Shown: in pieces, positions 1-8,275 of the stretch
Position numbering within the stretch: position 1 is the first letter of the stretch
How the letters are laid out: each line of letters begins with the position of its first letter
From: Myxococcales bacterium
GTDB taxonomy: Bacteria > Myxococcota > Polyangia > Polyangiales > Polyangiaceae
Assembly (NCBI GenBank): GCA_020430865.1
Contig: JAGQIY010000406.1
Location: forward strand, 1-31,943
Length of the DNA stretch: 31,943 nucleotides
Reading direction: 5' to 3'
Notes under the pieces: generated by a model
Seen by the model: only the letters and a program-made list of their open reading frames with translations
What the model was told of the DNA's origin: nothing
Databases searched by the model: none
Translations under genes and position numbers: made by a program

Positions 1-1
1 C

Positions 2-991
2 ATCTTCGATGGCTGCGGCCTCTCGCCAGCGAACGCCGCCGGACTCCCGGCGGGAGCGATCCGCAACGGCGGCAACATGCTGCTCGACAGCTGCTTGATC
101 GTCAACACGACGACCAACACGACGGAGGCCGCGCTGCGAACCAATGGTGGAACCACGACGCTGGTGAACACGACGGTGACGGCCTCGACCGCGTCCGGTA
201 TTCGCCACTGGAACGGCACGCTGGAACTGGTGCACTCGACGGTCGTCGGCAATGGTGCCTTCGACGTGCGGATCCGCGCCGGACGAGTCGCCAACGCGAG
301 GAACTCCGTCGTCCAGAACGTCGAAGGCTCCTGGGCCGCCACCGAAGGCAGCTTGCTGTCCGTGTCCCCCTTGCTCGGACCCCTGCAAGACAACGGCGGG
401 CCCACCGCGACGATGGCGCCGCTCCAGGACAGCCCCACTCTGGACGCCGCGGATGACACCTACTGCGAAGCCGTCGATCAACGGGGACAAGCGCGCCCGA
501 GCGGGGACCACTGCGACATCGGCGCGGTCGAGCACCAGGTCGTCTGCGACAATGGCTTCTTGCATCCGAGCGAGGACTGCGACGGCGTGCAGTTCCAGCC
601 CCAGTTCCAGACATGTCCCCAGGGATACGAGGGCACACCGCTGTGCGACGCGACCTGCACGATCACCGGCATCCCCAACGGCTGCACGGCGATCGTCGAC
701 GCGGGCGTCGCTGGAAGCGCGGGCGCGGGAGGAGCTGGCGGGGGCGCCGGTTCCTCGGCGGGAGGAAGCGGCGGCACCACCGGAGGCACCGGACCGACCG
801 ACGCTGGAACCGCCGGGTCTCCGATCTACGAGGGCGACGGTTCGACGCTGGACGCCGGCGTCCGCAGCAAGAAGGTCGACAGCGACGACTGCGGTTGTCG
901 CTTGCCAGGGAACTCCGGATCTTCCTCGCATCCCCTGATCGTGGTCGGTCTGGGAGCGCTGCTGTTCGTGCGCCGTCGGACTAGCCCCTGA
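2..991 (+). CDS. Surface beta-helix protein with MYXO-CTERM tail (3' part; start lies outside the window)
   Basis: The reading frame is open to the left edge, so this is the C-terminal 329 residues of a larger protein. The first ~100 visible residues are Thr/Val/Asn-rich short strands (LVNTTVTAS, LVHSTVVGN) typical of a right-handed parallel beta-helix. They are followed by the sequence pattern NGGPTATMAPLQDSPTLDA...DQRGQARP...CDIGAVE, which is characteristic of the 'choice-of-anchor Q' domain of bacterial surface proteins. Then come a Cys-containing segment, a Gly/Ala/Ser-rich spacer and a MYXO-CTERM tail: CGCRLPG, a hydrophobic stretch LIVVGLGALLFV and RRR. In this family the tail is processed by a dedicated sorting system, leaving the protein on the cell surface. 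Its ligand or enzymatic activity cannot be deduced because the N-terminus is missing. Confidence 0.85.
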   Translation: MFDGCGLSPANAAGLPAGAIRNGGNMLLDSCLIVNTTTNTTEAALRTNGGTTTLVNTTVTASTASGIRHWNGTLELVHSTVVGNGAFDVRIRAGRVANARNSVVQNVEGSWAATEGSLLSVSPLLGPLQDNGGPTATMAPLQDSPTLDAADDTYCEAVDQRGQARPSGDHCDIGAVEHQVVCDNGFLHPSEDCDGVQFQPQFQTCPQGYEGTPLCDATCTITGIPNGCTAIVDAGVAGSAGAGGAGGGAGSSAGGSGGTTGGTGPTDAGTAGSPIYEGDGSTLDAGVRSKKVDSDDCGCRLPGNSGSSSHPLIVVGLGALLFVRRRTSP

Positions 992-1128
992 CGACGCGGT
1001 CGGCGCACTCAGGGCACGACCGTAACCACGCCGCTCAGCAGAGACGGAACGCAGTCTTCGCGTCGACACGCCAAAAGCGCAACAATCCTTTTGGCAAGCG
1101 CTGCCCTTCGACGCATGCTTCCCCGCCC

Positions 1129-1422
1129 ATGGCGAAGAAGGCAAAGCAGCTGACGAAGAAGGAACGCAAGGCTCAGAAGCAAGGAGCCGCGCAGGAGCAC
1201 CATCATCACCACCACCAGCACCAGCATATCCACTGCATCGCCTGCGGTCGGCACATGGATGCCGGCGAGTTCTCCGGCGCGCTCGCCACGGGCCGTGTCA
1301 TCGTCTGCGAACACGGCTCTCAGTTCCCCGCCTGCGCCAGTTGCTTGACTCGCGCCAAGACTCTCGTGGCTGAGCACGATCGCACGGGAAAGCCCGTCGC
1401 GGCGGCGCAAGCCTGGCACTGA
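1129..1422 (+). CDS. Small His-rich putative zinc-binding protein, unknown function
   Basis: A 97-residue protein starting at ATG. It has three zones. Residues 1-20 are Lys-rich (MAKKAKQLTKKERKAQKQ), followed by a run of six histidines and further His/Gln alternation (about 24-35). The third zone is a Cys/His cluster: HCIACGRH, CEHG and CASC, in the order Cx2C...CxHG...Cx2C. That spacing resembles a zinc-ribbon or treble-clef fold, and the His run would bind Zn, Ni or Cu. No family is recognised. The gene stands alone, ~140 bases after the MYXO-CTERM gene and 69 bases before the next gene on the same strand. A 264-residue frame on the opposite strand (1009-1803) is judged a shadow, because the Cys pairs here are regularly spaced. 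The start codon lacks a clear Shine-Dalgarno sequence. Confidence 0.6.
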   Translation: MAKKAKQLTKKERKAQKQGAAQEHHHHHHQHQHIHCIACGRHMDAGEFSGALATGRVIVCEHGSQFPACASCLTRAKTLVAEHDRTGKPVAAAQAWH

Positions 1423-1491
1423 CGGCGCGAGACCGCACGGCCGCGCGGAACCGTCCATTGACCCGGACGCGGAGACAGCGCAGGGTAGGCG

Positions 1492-2142
1492 ATGCTTCGC
1501 TCTGCTCTGACCTTCCTGGCGCTTGGCGTCTCCGCCTGCGTGATCCCTCAGGAACGAGCCGACGCTCCTGCGTCGACCGCACCGGATCGGTTCGAGCTGG
1601 GCCTGGAGCCGGGGGTCTCGCTGCCAGACTGCGAGGGGTGCGATCCTGGGCTGCGGATGCGAGCTACGGGCCTCTACCGCACGGCACCGGAGATCCCGAT
1701 CGCCGTGGGCGCGGGGGTCGAGTACGCCCGCTTTCGCTACACCTACGCTCGCTCCGATAGCTGGCCCGACCTCACGAGCCAGGCGCGGCAACTCGCGCTT
1801 CAAGTCCTCGGTCGCTACTACATGTGGTCGGAAGCCCTTGGCTCCCCCGGCGGCGGCAGCGAGGGCTGGCTCGACCTGGGCCTCGGCTACGACAGCCTCG
1901 GAAGCGACCGAGACGAGTCCAGCGAGTGTGACCTCGACTCACCCCTGGTGCTCCTTGGAGCCGGCGCGGGCTATCGGCTCAGCCACAATGCGCTGGTGGG
2001 CGCCGGAGTCGGTCTCGACGGGCGGATCGATCTACTTTCGCCCGGCAGGACCAGCGCCCCGGAGACGCCGCCCTGTCGAGAAGTGCCGGATCGGGCGACG
2101 GCCCTGGGGAACGTCAGCCTGATGACCCGAATTTCTTTCTGA
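1492..2142 (+). CDS. Putative outer-membrane lipoprotein with beta-barrel-like sequence
   Basis: 216 residues. The ATG is preceded by GGGTAGG at good spacing. Residues 1-16 form a lipoprotein signal (LTFLALGVSAC), with Cys16 as the predicted lipidated residue. The mature part alternates polar and aromatic/hydrophobic residues in short strands separated by Gly/Asp turns (VGAGVEYARFRYTYARS, LQVLGRYYMW, GWLDLGLGYDSLG, LLGAGAGYRLSHNALVGAGVGL) and ends in a strand with a terminal Phe (NVSLMTRISF). That is the usual signature of an 8- to 12-stranded outer-membrane beta-barrel. A lipobox combined with a barrel-like body is common among uncharacterised myxobacterial envelope proteins. No specific family is recognised. 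The gene converges on the VOC gene and the two stop codons are separated by a single base. Confidence 0.65.
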   Translation: MLRSALTFLALGVSACVIPQERADAPASTAPDRFELGLEPGVSLPDCEGCDPGLRMRATGLYRTAPEIPIAVGAGVEYARFRYTYARSDSWPDLTSQARQLALQVLGRYYMWSEALGSPGGGSEGWLDLGLGYDSLGSDRDESSECDLDSPLVLLGAGAGYRLSHNALVGAGVGLDGRIDLLSPGRTSAPETPPCREVPDRATALGNVSLMTRISF

Positions 2143-2143
2143 G

Positions 2144-2524
2144 TCACACCTTGGCGAAGGCCGTGAGCGACAGAGTATTTCCGTCGGGATCCTCGAACCA
2201 AGCAACCTCGGTACCTTCGGGGGTCGTCCAGACGTCGAAGGCGTCCTGCTCGAAGAACTCGTAGCGCTTGAATCTGACGCCCTTCGCCCTCAGCTCGTCG
2301 ATCACCGGACGGATCTCGTTGACCTGCCAGCCGAGGGCAGTGAACGGGTGAGGCTGGAAAGCCTGTGCCTTCTGGATGCGCAGCATCGTCTCACCAGCTT
2401 GGAACACGAGCGCGAATGGCTCATCGGCGATCAACGTCAGACCCAAGACGTCGCGGTAAAAGCTCTTGCTGCGCTCGGAATCGCTGGTCGCCACGAAGGC
2501 GATCACGGGTTGGTCCTGGAGCAT
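2144..2524 (-). CDS. VOC-superfamily (glyoxalase/bleomycin-resistance-like) protein
   Basis: A one-domain vicinal-oxygen-chelate protein of about 126 residues. Visible family features are VIAFVATSDSERSKSFYRDVLGL at the N-terminus, the central FQAGETMLRIQ strand, and VWTTPEGTEVAWFEDPDGNTLSLTAF at the C-terminus, with the usual DPDGN turn and a Glu (EVAWF) in a metal-ligand-like position. Such proteins bind a divalent metal and act as isomerases, dioxygenases or antibiotic-binding proteins; the substrate cannot be told. The ATG at 2524 is chosen here; a TTG three codons upstream (2533) is also possible, and neither has a strong ribosome site. It lies 76 bases downstream of the 2601-3080 gene and is likely the last gene of the YgiQ transcription unit. 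Confidence 0.85.
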   Translation of the reverse strand: MLQDQPVIAFVATSDSERSKSFYRDVLGLTLIADEPFALVFQAGETMLRIQKAQAFQPHPFTALGWQVNEIRPVIDELRAKGVRFKRYEFFEQDAFDVWTTPEGTEVAWFEDPDGNTLSLTAFAKV

Positions 2525-2600
2525 GTGAGACAACTAACGGGGTCTTTCCTCGGGCACAACTGCCGGGAACGCTGGGCGCTCTCTCGCGCCGCGCGTACCG

Positions 2601-3080
2601 CTAGCGCTTGCGCTTGCGCCCCGCGGGCTTCCACTTCGGGCCGCCGGCCGCAGGCGGGGACTCGAGCGTCTCTCGCATCGCGACCAGTCGCGCGTCTTGC
2701 TCGAGGCAGGCGTCGACGATCTGGAACACCTCCTCGGCGAGCGGCGTACCGAGCGCCTCATCACGCGTGAGCGGCTTGCCCAGCCCTGGAGCATTTCCCC
2801 ACGGAGTTTCTTCTGCGTCGATCAGCATGAACGCGATGCGCCCGTCCGGGGCTCGACTGTCGAGTCCCACGCTCCAGCGCTCACCGTTTGGGTCCTCCCA
2901 GTCGCCGACGCTGACCATCCACAGGGCTCCGTGCTTCGCCTGATTCAGCGTCCAGCGCGCGTAGTAGACGGCGCGCGCATGCTCGTCGGAGAAGACGTGT
3001 CCCCAGACGATCCGCGTCAGGTCACCGCAACAAGGGCAAGGGCCCGAGTCCTTCTGATTGGTCGGCTCGACGCGAATCAC
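2601..3080 (-). CDS. Conserved-looking hypothetical protein with N-terminal CPCCG motif
   Basis: 159 residues from a GTG start that follows AAGCGGA. The N-terminus carries CPCCGDLTRIVWG, a closely spaced Cys trio that could bind zinc. After it come an aromatic-rich segment (ARAVYYARWTLNQAKHGALWMVSVGDWED) and a segment rich in acidic and hydrophobic residues (SRAPDGRIAFMLIDAEETPW). The predicted helix LAEEVFQIVDACLEQDARLVAMRETL is next, and the C-terminal tail is Lys/Arg-rich (KWKPAGRKRKR). No named family is recognised. It sits between YgiQ (49 bases upstream) and the VOC gene (76 bases downstream) on the same strand, suggesting co-transcription. It could be a housekeeping protein of unknown role; the sequence gives no sign of catalytic residues beyond the Cys cluster. 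Confidence 0.7.
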   Translation of the reverse strand: MIRVEPTNQKDSGPCPCCGDLTRIVWGHVFSDEHARAVYYARWTLNQAKHGALWMVSVGDWEDPNGERWSVGLDSRAPDGRIAFMLIDAEETPWGNAPGLGKPLTRDEALGTPLAEEVFQIVDACLEQDARLVAMRETLESPPAAGGPKWKPAGRKRKR

Positions 3081-3129
3081 TCCGCTTCACTACGGGCTAT
3101 CTCGCCATGGCGCAAGCCGACCCGCTTCG

Positions 3130-5136
3130 CTACTTGGCTCTGCCCGAGCGCCGCGCCCCCGCGCCTCGGGCGCCCGTGCGGCCCCTGCGCACAGGAGCAG
3201 AGCCGCGCTGACGGTGGACCGAGAGCGAGCCCTTGCCGTGCTTCGGTGGCACCAAGCAGTTCGGTCCGGAGCCGATCAGATCGGGACGCTTGGCTTCGAT
3301 CAGAGCCTCCCGCGCCAGGTCGTGCTGACTCGAGTCCCAGTACTGCAAGAGCGCCTTCTGCTTGCGTTTGTCGCGCAGGTGCTTCGCGGTGTACACCGGC
3401 GTCTGCGTGTGGGGATCCAGCCCGGTGAGGTACATGCTGGTCGCCATCGACATCGGCGTCGGGATGAAGTCCTGAACCTGGCGGGGCCTGAGCCCCTTTC
3501 GCTTCAAGTAGAGCGCCAGGTCGATCATGCTCCTGAGCGTGGAGCCGGGGTGCCCGGAAATGTAGTACGGAATCAGGTGTTGCTCCTTGCCGCTCTTCTC
3601 GCTGGCGCAGTGGAAGAGCGTCTCGAAGCGCTCGTAGCTCTCGGCGCCCGGCTTCTTCATCTTGTCGAGCACGGCGTCGTCCACGTGCTCGGGAGCGACG
3701 CTCAACTGACCTCCGGTGTGGTGACGCGCCAGCTGCTCGACGAACTCCGGGCTCCGCTCGGCGAGGTCGTAGCGCACCCCCGAGGCGATGAAGACTTTCC
3801 TCACCCCCTGTTCTTCCCGCACCTTGGCCAGGAGATCGATCAACGGAGCGTGATCCGTCACGAGGTTCTCGCAGACTCCCGGGTGCACGCAGGATAGGCG
3901 CCGACAGGCCCTCTCGATTTTCTCCTCACGGCAACGCATCTGATACATGTTCGCCGTCGGACCGCCGACGTCGCTGATCACGCCACGGAAGTCTCCCATG
4001 CGCCGCAGCTGTCGCACCTCTCGCAGCACGCTCTCGGCAGAGCGGCTCTGGATCACGCGCCCCTCGTGCTCGGTGATGGAACAGAACGAGCAGCCGCCGA
4101 AGCACCCCCGCATCGTGACGATGGAGTGCTTCACGGTTTCGAACGCCGGGATCGGTTCGCTGTATCCGGGGTGAGCCATGCGCTGGAACGGCAGGTCGTA
4201 GAGTTCGTCCATCAGCGTCTCGGAGAGCGGCTCCGCCGGCGGGTTGAAGTAGACCGCCTCGACTCCGTGGCGCTGGATCAGCGGGCGCGCGTTGCCTGGA
4301 TTCGTCTCCCGCTGAAAGGTCCCGCTCATGCGACTGAACAGCTTCAGGTCGCTCTGCACCTTGTCATGGCTCGGCAAGATCACCGGGCGCCCGTCACTCA
4401 CGTAGCGGCTCGGCTCCACCCGTTCCCATGGCACATCCGACCACTGTTGCCCCACGGCAATAATCTCGCCCTTACCGAGGCGAAACGCCGTGCCGCGAAT
4501 GTCGCGAATGCGCGTGAACTCCTCGCCCTTTCGCAGGCGCTCGGCCAGCTCCCACACCGGGCGCTCACCCATGCCGAAGATCAACAGGTCGGCCTTGGCG
4601 TCGAGGAGCACCGAGCGGCGCACGCTGTCCGACCAGTAGTCGTAGTGGGCGATGCGCCTGAGTGAGGCTTCGATGCCACCGATCACGATCGGCAGCTTGC
4701 CGAAGGCTTGCCTCGCCAGGTTCGAGTAGACGATGGTCGCGCGGTTCGGGCGCAGGCCAACGCGACCGCCCGGAGAGTACTGGTCCTCGGATCGCACCTT
4801 CTTCTGCGCCGTGAGCTTGTTCAGCATCGAGTCCAGGTTCCCCGCGGTAATTCCGACGAAGAGCCTGGGCTTGCCCATGACCATCAGGTCTTCAGGCGTG
4901 TCCCAGCGCGGCTGGCTGACGATTCCAACCCGAAAGCCCCGCGCCTCCAGGAAGCGGCCGATCAGCGCGGCGCCAAACGCCGGATGATCGACGTATGCGT
5001 CGCCGTTGATCAGCAGGATGTCCAGCTCGTCCCAGCCCCGCGCTTCGAGCTCTTGACGGGTGGTGGGCAAGAAGGCGCCAGCAGGCGCCTGACCCTTGCG
5101 GCGCAGCTCGAGCGGGGCGGACATGACCGCTCGCAT
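3130..5136 (-). CDS. ygiQ: YgiQ family (UPF0313) radical SAM protein
   Basis: 668 residues, about the usual size for YgiQ. The N-terminal ~300 residues form the YgiQ-specific region (DILLINGDAYVDHPAFG, LFVGITAGNLDSMLNKLTAQKK, IVIGGIEASLRRIAHYDYWSD, ILPSHDKVQSD). The radical SAM core follows, with the cluster-binding motif MRGCFGGCSFCSIT (Cx3Cx2C, about residues 341-350) that ligates the [4Fe-4S] cluster and cleaves S-adenosylmethionine. Next come VISDVGGPTANMY, HTGGQLSVAPEHV and YYISGHPGST. The C-terminal DUF3362-like segment (RPRQVQDFIPTPMSMATSMY) is present and the tail is basic. The family is cytosolic and its reaction has not been established as far as I know. ATG at 5136 is used; a second ATG at 5124 has a better upstream GAGCGG. 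It is divergent from ppc and probably heads a three-gene unit. Confidence 0.95.
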   Translation of the reverse strand: MRAVMSAPLELRRKGQAPAGAFLPTTRQELEARGWDELDILLINGDAYVDHPAFGAALIGRFLEARGFRVGIVSQPRWDTPEDLMVMGKPRLFVGITAGNLDSMLNKLTAQKKVRSEDQYSPGGRVGLRPNRATIVYSNLARQAFGKLPIVIGGIEASLRRIAHYDYWSDSVRRSVLLDAKADLLIFGMGERPVWELAERLRKGEEFTRIRDIRGTAFRLGKGEIIAVGQQWSDVPWERVEPSRYVSDGRPVILPSHDKVQSDLKLFSRMSGTFQRETNPGNARPLIQRHGVEAVYFNPPAEPLSETLMDELYDLPFQRMAHPGYSEPIPAFETVKHSIVTMRGCFGGCSFCSITEHEGRVIQSRSAESVLREVRQLRRMGDFRGVISDVGGPTANMYQMRCREEKIERACRRLSCVHPGVCENLVTDHAPLIDLLAKVREEQGVRKVFIASGVRYDLAERSPEFVEQLARHHTGGQLSVAPEHVDDAVLDKMKKPGAESYERFETLFHCASEKSGKEQHLIPYYISGHPGSTLRSMIDLALYLKRKGLRPRQVQDFIPTPMSMATSMYLTGLDPHTQTPVYTAKHLRDKRKQKALLQYWDSSQHDLAREALIEAKRPDLIGSGPNCLVPPKHGKGSLSVHRQRGSAPVRRGRTGARGAGARRSGRAK

Positions 5137-5360
5137 ATAGCAGAGGCCAGCCGAGCGGCAGCTTTTCCGAGCATCCGCGTCCTGCTGGCCGGGTTTCCGC
5201 AGAGTGACTATCGGACAGACGGCTCTGTCGCGCCGCCTCAGCTGGGTTCGGGGGTGAGGCGCGATGGCGAGCTACGTAGCGCGCCTACACACGACGCAAA
5301 GCACCTCGATACCTTGCCGCGAGGCTTCTCAGTCGGAGTGGTACGTGTGACAAACAGCGA

Positions 5361-8135
5361 GTGACCCGCTTGGACATTCGCCCCGAGGACGAACCACTTC
5401 ACGCCGACATTCGCTGGCTCGCTGGCCTGCTGGGGCGCGTCCTGAAGCGTCTGGAAGGTGATGAATGTTTCCGTGCGGTTGAGCGGCTGCGGGTGGTGTG
5501 TCGAGACCGCCGCCGCGCCAGGTCAGAGGAATCGGGCGGGGACTTCCAGGCGCTGCTCGGGGAGGTCGAGTCGTTGCCCCTCGAGCAAGTGGGCAAGGTG
5601 GCCCGCGCCTTCAGCTTGCTGTTCCTGCTCATCAACACCGCCGAGCAGGTGCACCGCGTGCGTCGGAGGGCGGCCTACTGGTCGCGCAGCGACAACGAGC
5701 CGCAACCGGCGTCTCCACGCTGGGCGTTCAGCGAACTCAAGCGGCGGGGTCACGACGCCGCTGCTGTACGTCGACTCGTCGAACGCATGGAAGTCCGGCC
5801 AGTGCTGACGGCACACCCCACGGAAGCGACGCGTCGCACCATTCTACAGCTGCAGGCGCGCGTCGCGCGAGCGCTTCGCAAGCGCGACACCGGCACCGAG
5901 AACCAGAAGCAGCGCGTCGAGCAGGTCGTGGAGGGGGAGATCGAGCTGCTCTGGTTGACCGACGAGGTGCGTCGCGACCGCCCCAGCGTGTTCGATGAGG
6001 TCAGCAACGTCATCTGGTACCTCGAGGATCAACTGTACGAGACCACGGAGTGGCTCGACTACGCAGTGAAGAACGCCTTCCGCCAGGTCTTCGACGAGCC
6101 TCTGGGCGTATCTGTGAAGCTGCCGATCGGGAGCTGGGTCGGCGGTGATCGTGACGGCAACCCGTTCGTGACCCCGGAGGTGACCGAGTTCGCCGTGCGG
6201 CGCAGCACCCGAGCGTTGATTGGCCACTACCAGCGCAAGCTCTCGGAGTTGATCGAGCGCCTGAGCATCTCGGACCGGCTCGCACCGCTGACGCCACGTC
6301 TCGCGGAGTCGCTGGCGCGCGATCGTGAGCTGATGCCCGAAGTGTGGCAACAGAACGCGCGCCGCGATGCCCAGGAGTCGCTGCGGCTGAAGCTCAGCTT
6401 CATCGGGGAGCGCCTGGACGCGACCGCGCGAGTGATTGCCGCACGCGAACGAGGCAGTGAACTCGACCTGCCTCGGGCCTACGGCAAGAACCAGGAGTTC
6501 CTGGCGGATCTGGAGCTCGTCCGCGAGGAGCTCTCGTGTACCGGCGCGGTCTACGCGCGCACCAGTCTCGTGGAGCCTCTGGTCGACCAGGTACGGTTCC
6601 TCGGCTTCGCGGGACATCGCCTGGACGTGCGCGAAGACGCCGAGGCCCACACCAGGGCGCTGACGGCGATCACTCGGGCCATTGGTATCCCGGAGCTCGA
6701 CGAGAGCGGCCTGCGACGGGAGCTGCTCGGACGCCGCCCGCTGCTCTCTCCTCACGTCGAGCTGGATGAGGAGACGCAGAAGACGCTGAATGTCTTCCAC
6801 AGCATGCAAAGAGCTCAGCGTGAGCTGGGGGAGCGCGTGGCCAAGACCTACGTCATCTCGACGACCAAGCGCGCTCCGGATCTACTGCGGGTGCTGGTGC
6901 TCGGGCGTGAAGCGGGCCTGGTCGACCTGGGGAGGGGCGATCCGCGCTCACGGCTCGACGTGGTTCCACTCTTCGAGACCCGGGACGATCTGATCGCTGG
7001 ACCGGGCATCCTCGAGGATCTGTTCAACGACGAGGTCTACACGAGACAGTTGCGGGCTCGCAACATGCATCAGGAGGTGATGCTCGGCTACAGCGACTCG
7101 GCCAAGGACGTCGGGCTGCTGAGCGCGACCTGGGAGCTGTATCGCGCGCAGGAGCGCCTGGTAGAAGTGGCGAAGCGCGCAGGAGTACGGCTCACGTTGT
7201 TCCATGGTCGAGGCGGGAGCGTCGGGCGAGGCGGCGGCTCCCCCGTGTTCCGCGCGCTGATGGCATTGCCGCCGGGAACCGTTGGACCACGCATCAAGGT
7301 GACTGAGCAGGGCGAGATCATCAGCCAGAAGTTCGCCATTCGCAGCATCGCGGAGCGCAGCCTCGAGGTCCTGTTCAGCGGAACCCTGATGGCGATGCAG
7401 ACCGACTGGCGAGACGGCATCGGCGACGAGCGCGTGCAGCTCTTCCGGGCGACCATGGACCGCCTGAGCGAGACGGCGCTGCCCATCTACCGGCGCCTGG
7501 TTCACGAGGAGCGCCGGGTGTTCGACATGTTCCTCGACGCGACTCCGGTGGCGGAACTGGCTCACGTCCATTTCGGTTCACGTCCAGTCTACCGGCAGCG
7601 AGGCGCTGGTTCCATGCAGGGCATTCGCGCGATCCCGTGGACATTTGGCTGGACCCAGAATCGCATGATGCTGCCCGTCTGGCTGGGAGTGGGCAGCGCC
7701 CTGCAGCGTTGCCTCGCGGAGCGAGGCGGGATCGAGCTACTCCAGGAGATGGCGCAGCGCTGGCCGCTCTTCGACGACCTGCTGAGCAAGATCGAGATGG
7801 TCTGTGCCAAGGCCGACCTCGAGGTCGCCCGAGCTTACGTCGACCATCTGGATGCCGACCGTGAGCTGTTCGACGAGCTGGAGCAGGAGTACGAGGCAAC
7901 CGTGCGTGCGGTGCTGGCGATCCGCCGACAGGAGCAGCTACTCGAGCGCGCGCCGGTGTTGCGCGCTGCGATCCAGCTGCGCAATCCATACGTGGATCCG
8001 CTCAGCCTGATTCAGATCGCGCTGCTCCGCCGTCAAAGACGGGAAACTCCAGGCGACGACGAGCGCGCGCTGATCGAGGCGGCGCTGGGCATCACCGTGA
8101 ACGGCATTGCGCAAGGCATGCGCAACACTGGCTGA
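5361..8135 (+). CDS. ppc: Phosphoenolpyruvate carboxylase
   Basis: 924 residues, full length for the bacterial-type enzyme, which carboxylates phosphoenolpyruvate with bicarbonate to oxaloacetate and so refills the TCA cycle. All key motifs are present in order: VLTAHPTEATRR with the catalytic His (about residue 152), SWVGGDRDGNP (about 257), HRLDVREDAEAH, MLGYSDSAKDVGLLSA (about 574), the PEP-binding loop FHGRGGSVGRGGG (about 613), TEQGEIISQKF, RAIPWTFGWTQNR (about 756), and the C-terminal VNGIAQGMRNTG. The start is GTG at 5361. It is divergent from ygiQ across 224 bases, in which a pair of inverted 7-mers (AGGCGCG at 5257, CGCGCCT at 5280) is visible but of doubtful meaning. It stands as a single gene ending at the convergent palindrome at 8220. 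Confidence 0.97.
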   Translation: MTRLDIRPEDEPLHADIRWLAGLLGRVLKRLEGDECFRAVERLRVVCRDRRRARSEESGGDFQALLGEVESLPLEQVGKVARAFSLLFLLINTAEQVHRVRRRAAYWSRSDNEPQPASPRWAFSELKRRGHDAAAVRRLVERMEVRPVLTAHPTEATRRTILQLQARVARALRKRDTGTENQKQRVEQVVEGEIELLWLTDEVRRDRPSVFDEVSNVIWYLEDQLYETTEWLDYAVKNAFRQVFDEPLGVSVKLPIGSWVGGDRDGNPFVTPEVTEFAVRRSTRALIGHYQRKLSELIERLSISDRLAPLTPRLAESLARDRELMPEVWQQNARRDAQESLRLKLSFIGERLDATARVIAARERGSELDLPRAYGKNQEFLADLELVREELSCTGAVYARTSLVEPLVDQVRFLGFAGHRLDVREDAEAHTRALTAITRAIGIPELDESGLRRELLGRRPLLSPHVELDEETQKTLNVFHSMQRAQRELGERVAKTYVISTTKRAPDLLRVLVLGREAGLVDLGRGDPRSRLDVVPLFETRDDLIAGPGILEDLFNDEVYTRQLRARNMHQEVMLGYSDSAKDVGLLSATWELYRAQERLVEVAKRAGVRLTLFHGRGGSVGRGGGSPVFRALMALPPGTVGPRIKVTEQGEIISQKFAIRSIAERSLEVLFSGTLMAMQTDWRDGIGDERVQLFRATMDRLSETALPIYRRLVHEERRVFDMFLDATPVAELAHVHFGSRPVYRQRGAGSMQGIRAIPWTFGWTQNRMMLPVWLGVGSALQRCLAERGGIELLQEMAQRWPLFDDLLSKIEMVCAKADLEVARAYVDHLDADRELFDELEQEYEATVRAVLAIRRQEQLLERAPVLRAAIQLRNPYVDPLSLIQIALLRRQRRETPGDDERALIEAALGITVNGIAQGMRNTG

Positions 8136-8219
8136 TCGACTCGATCCGCACGGCATAGCGCCTCGTGAGTCCAAGTTGCAAACAATGGCCTTCGGCAGCC
8201 AGCGAGGACTCAAATGCAG

Positions 8220-8245
8220 CGCGCTCACCCCTAGGGGTGAGCGCG
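8220..8245. terminator. 26-bp perfect palindrome between convergent genes, terminator-like
   Basis: The left half is CGCGCTCACCCCT and the right half is its exact reverse complement, with no intervening base. As RNA it would fold into an ~11-bp GC-rich hairpin with a CUAG loop in either orientation. It lies 85 bases after the ppc stop and 31 bases after (minus strand) the 8276-8881 stop, so a bidirectional terminator is the simplest reading. No U-tract follows on either strand, so a protein-binding site is also possible. Confidence 0.5.
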
Positions 8246-8275
8246 AAGACGAGAGCGGCAGAATCGGACTGGTGC

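Noticed and set aside
997..1022. Inverted repeat CGGTCG / CGACCG after the first gene as a terminator
   Set aside because: The arms are only 6 bp around a 14-base loop and no T-run follows; this is within what chance gives in GC-rich DNA.
1009..1803. 264-codon open frame on the minus strand
   Set aside because: It overlaps two plus-strand genes, one with a lipobox and ribosome site and one with regular Cys pairs; its product has no recognisable feature.
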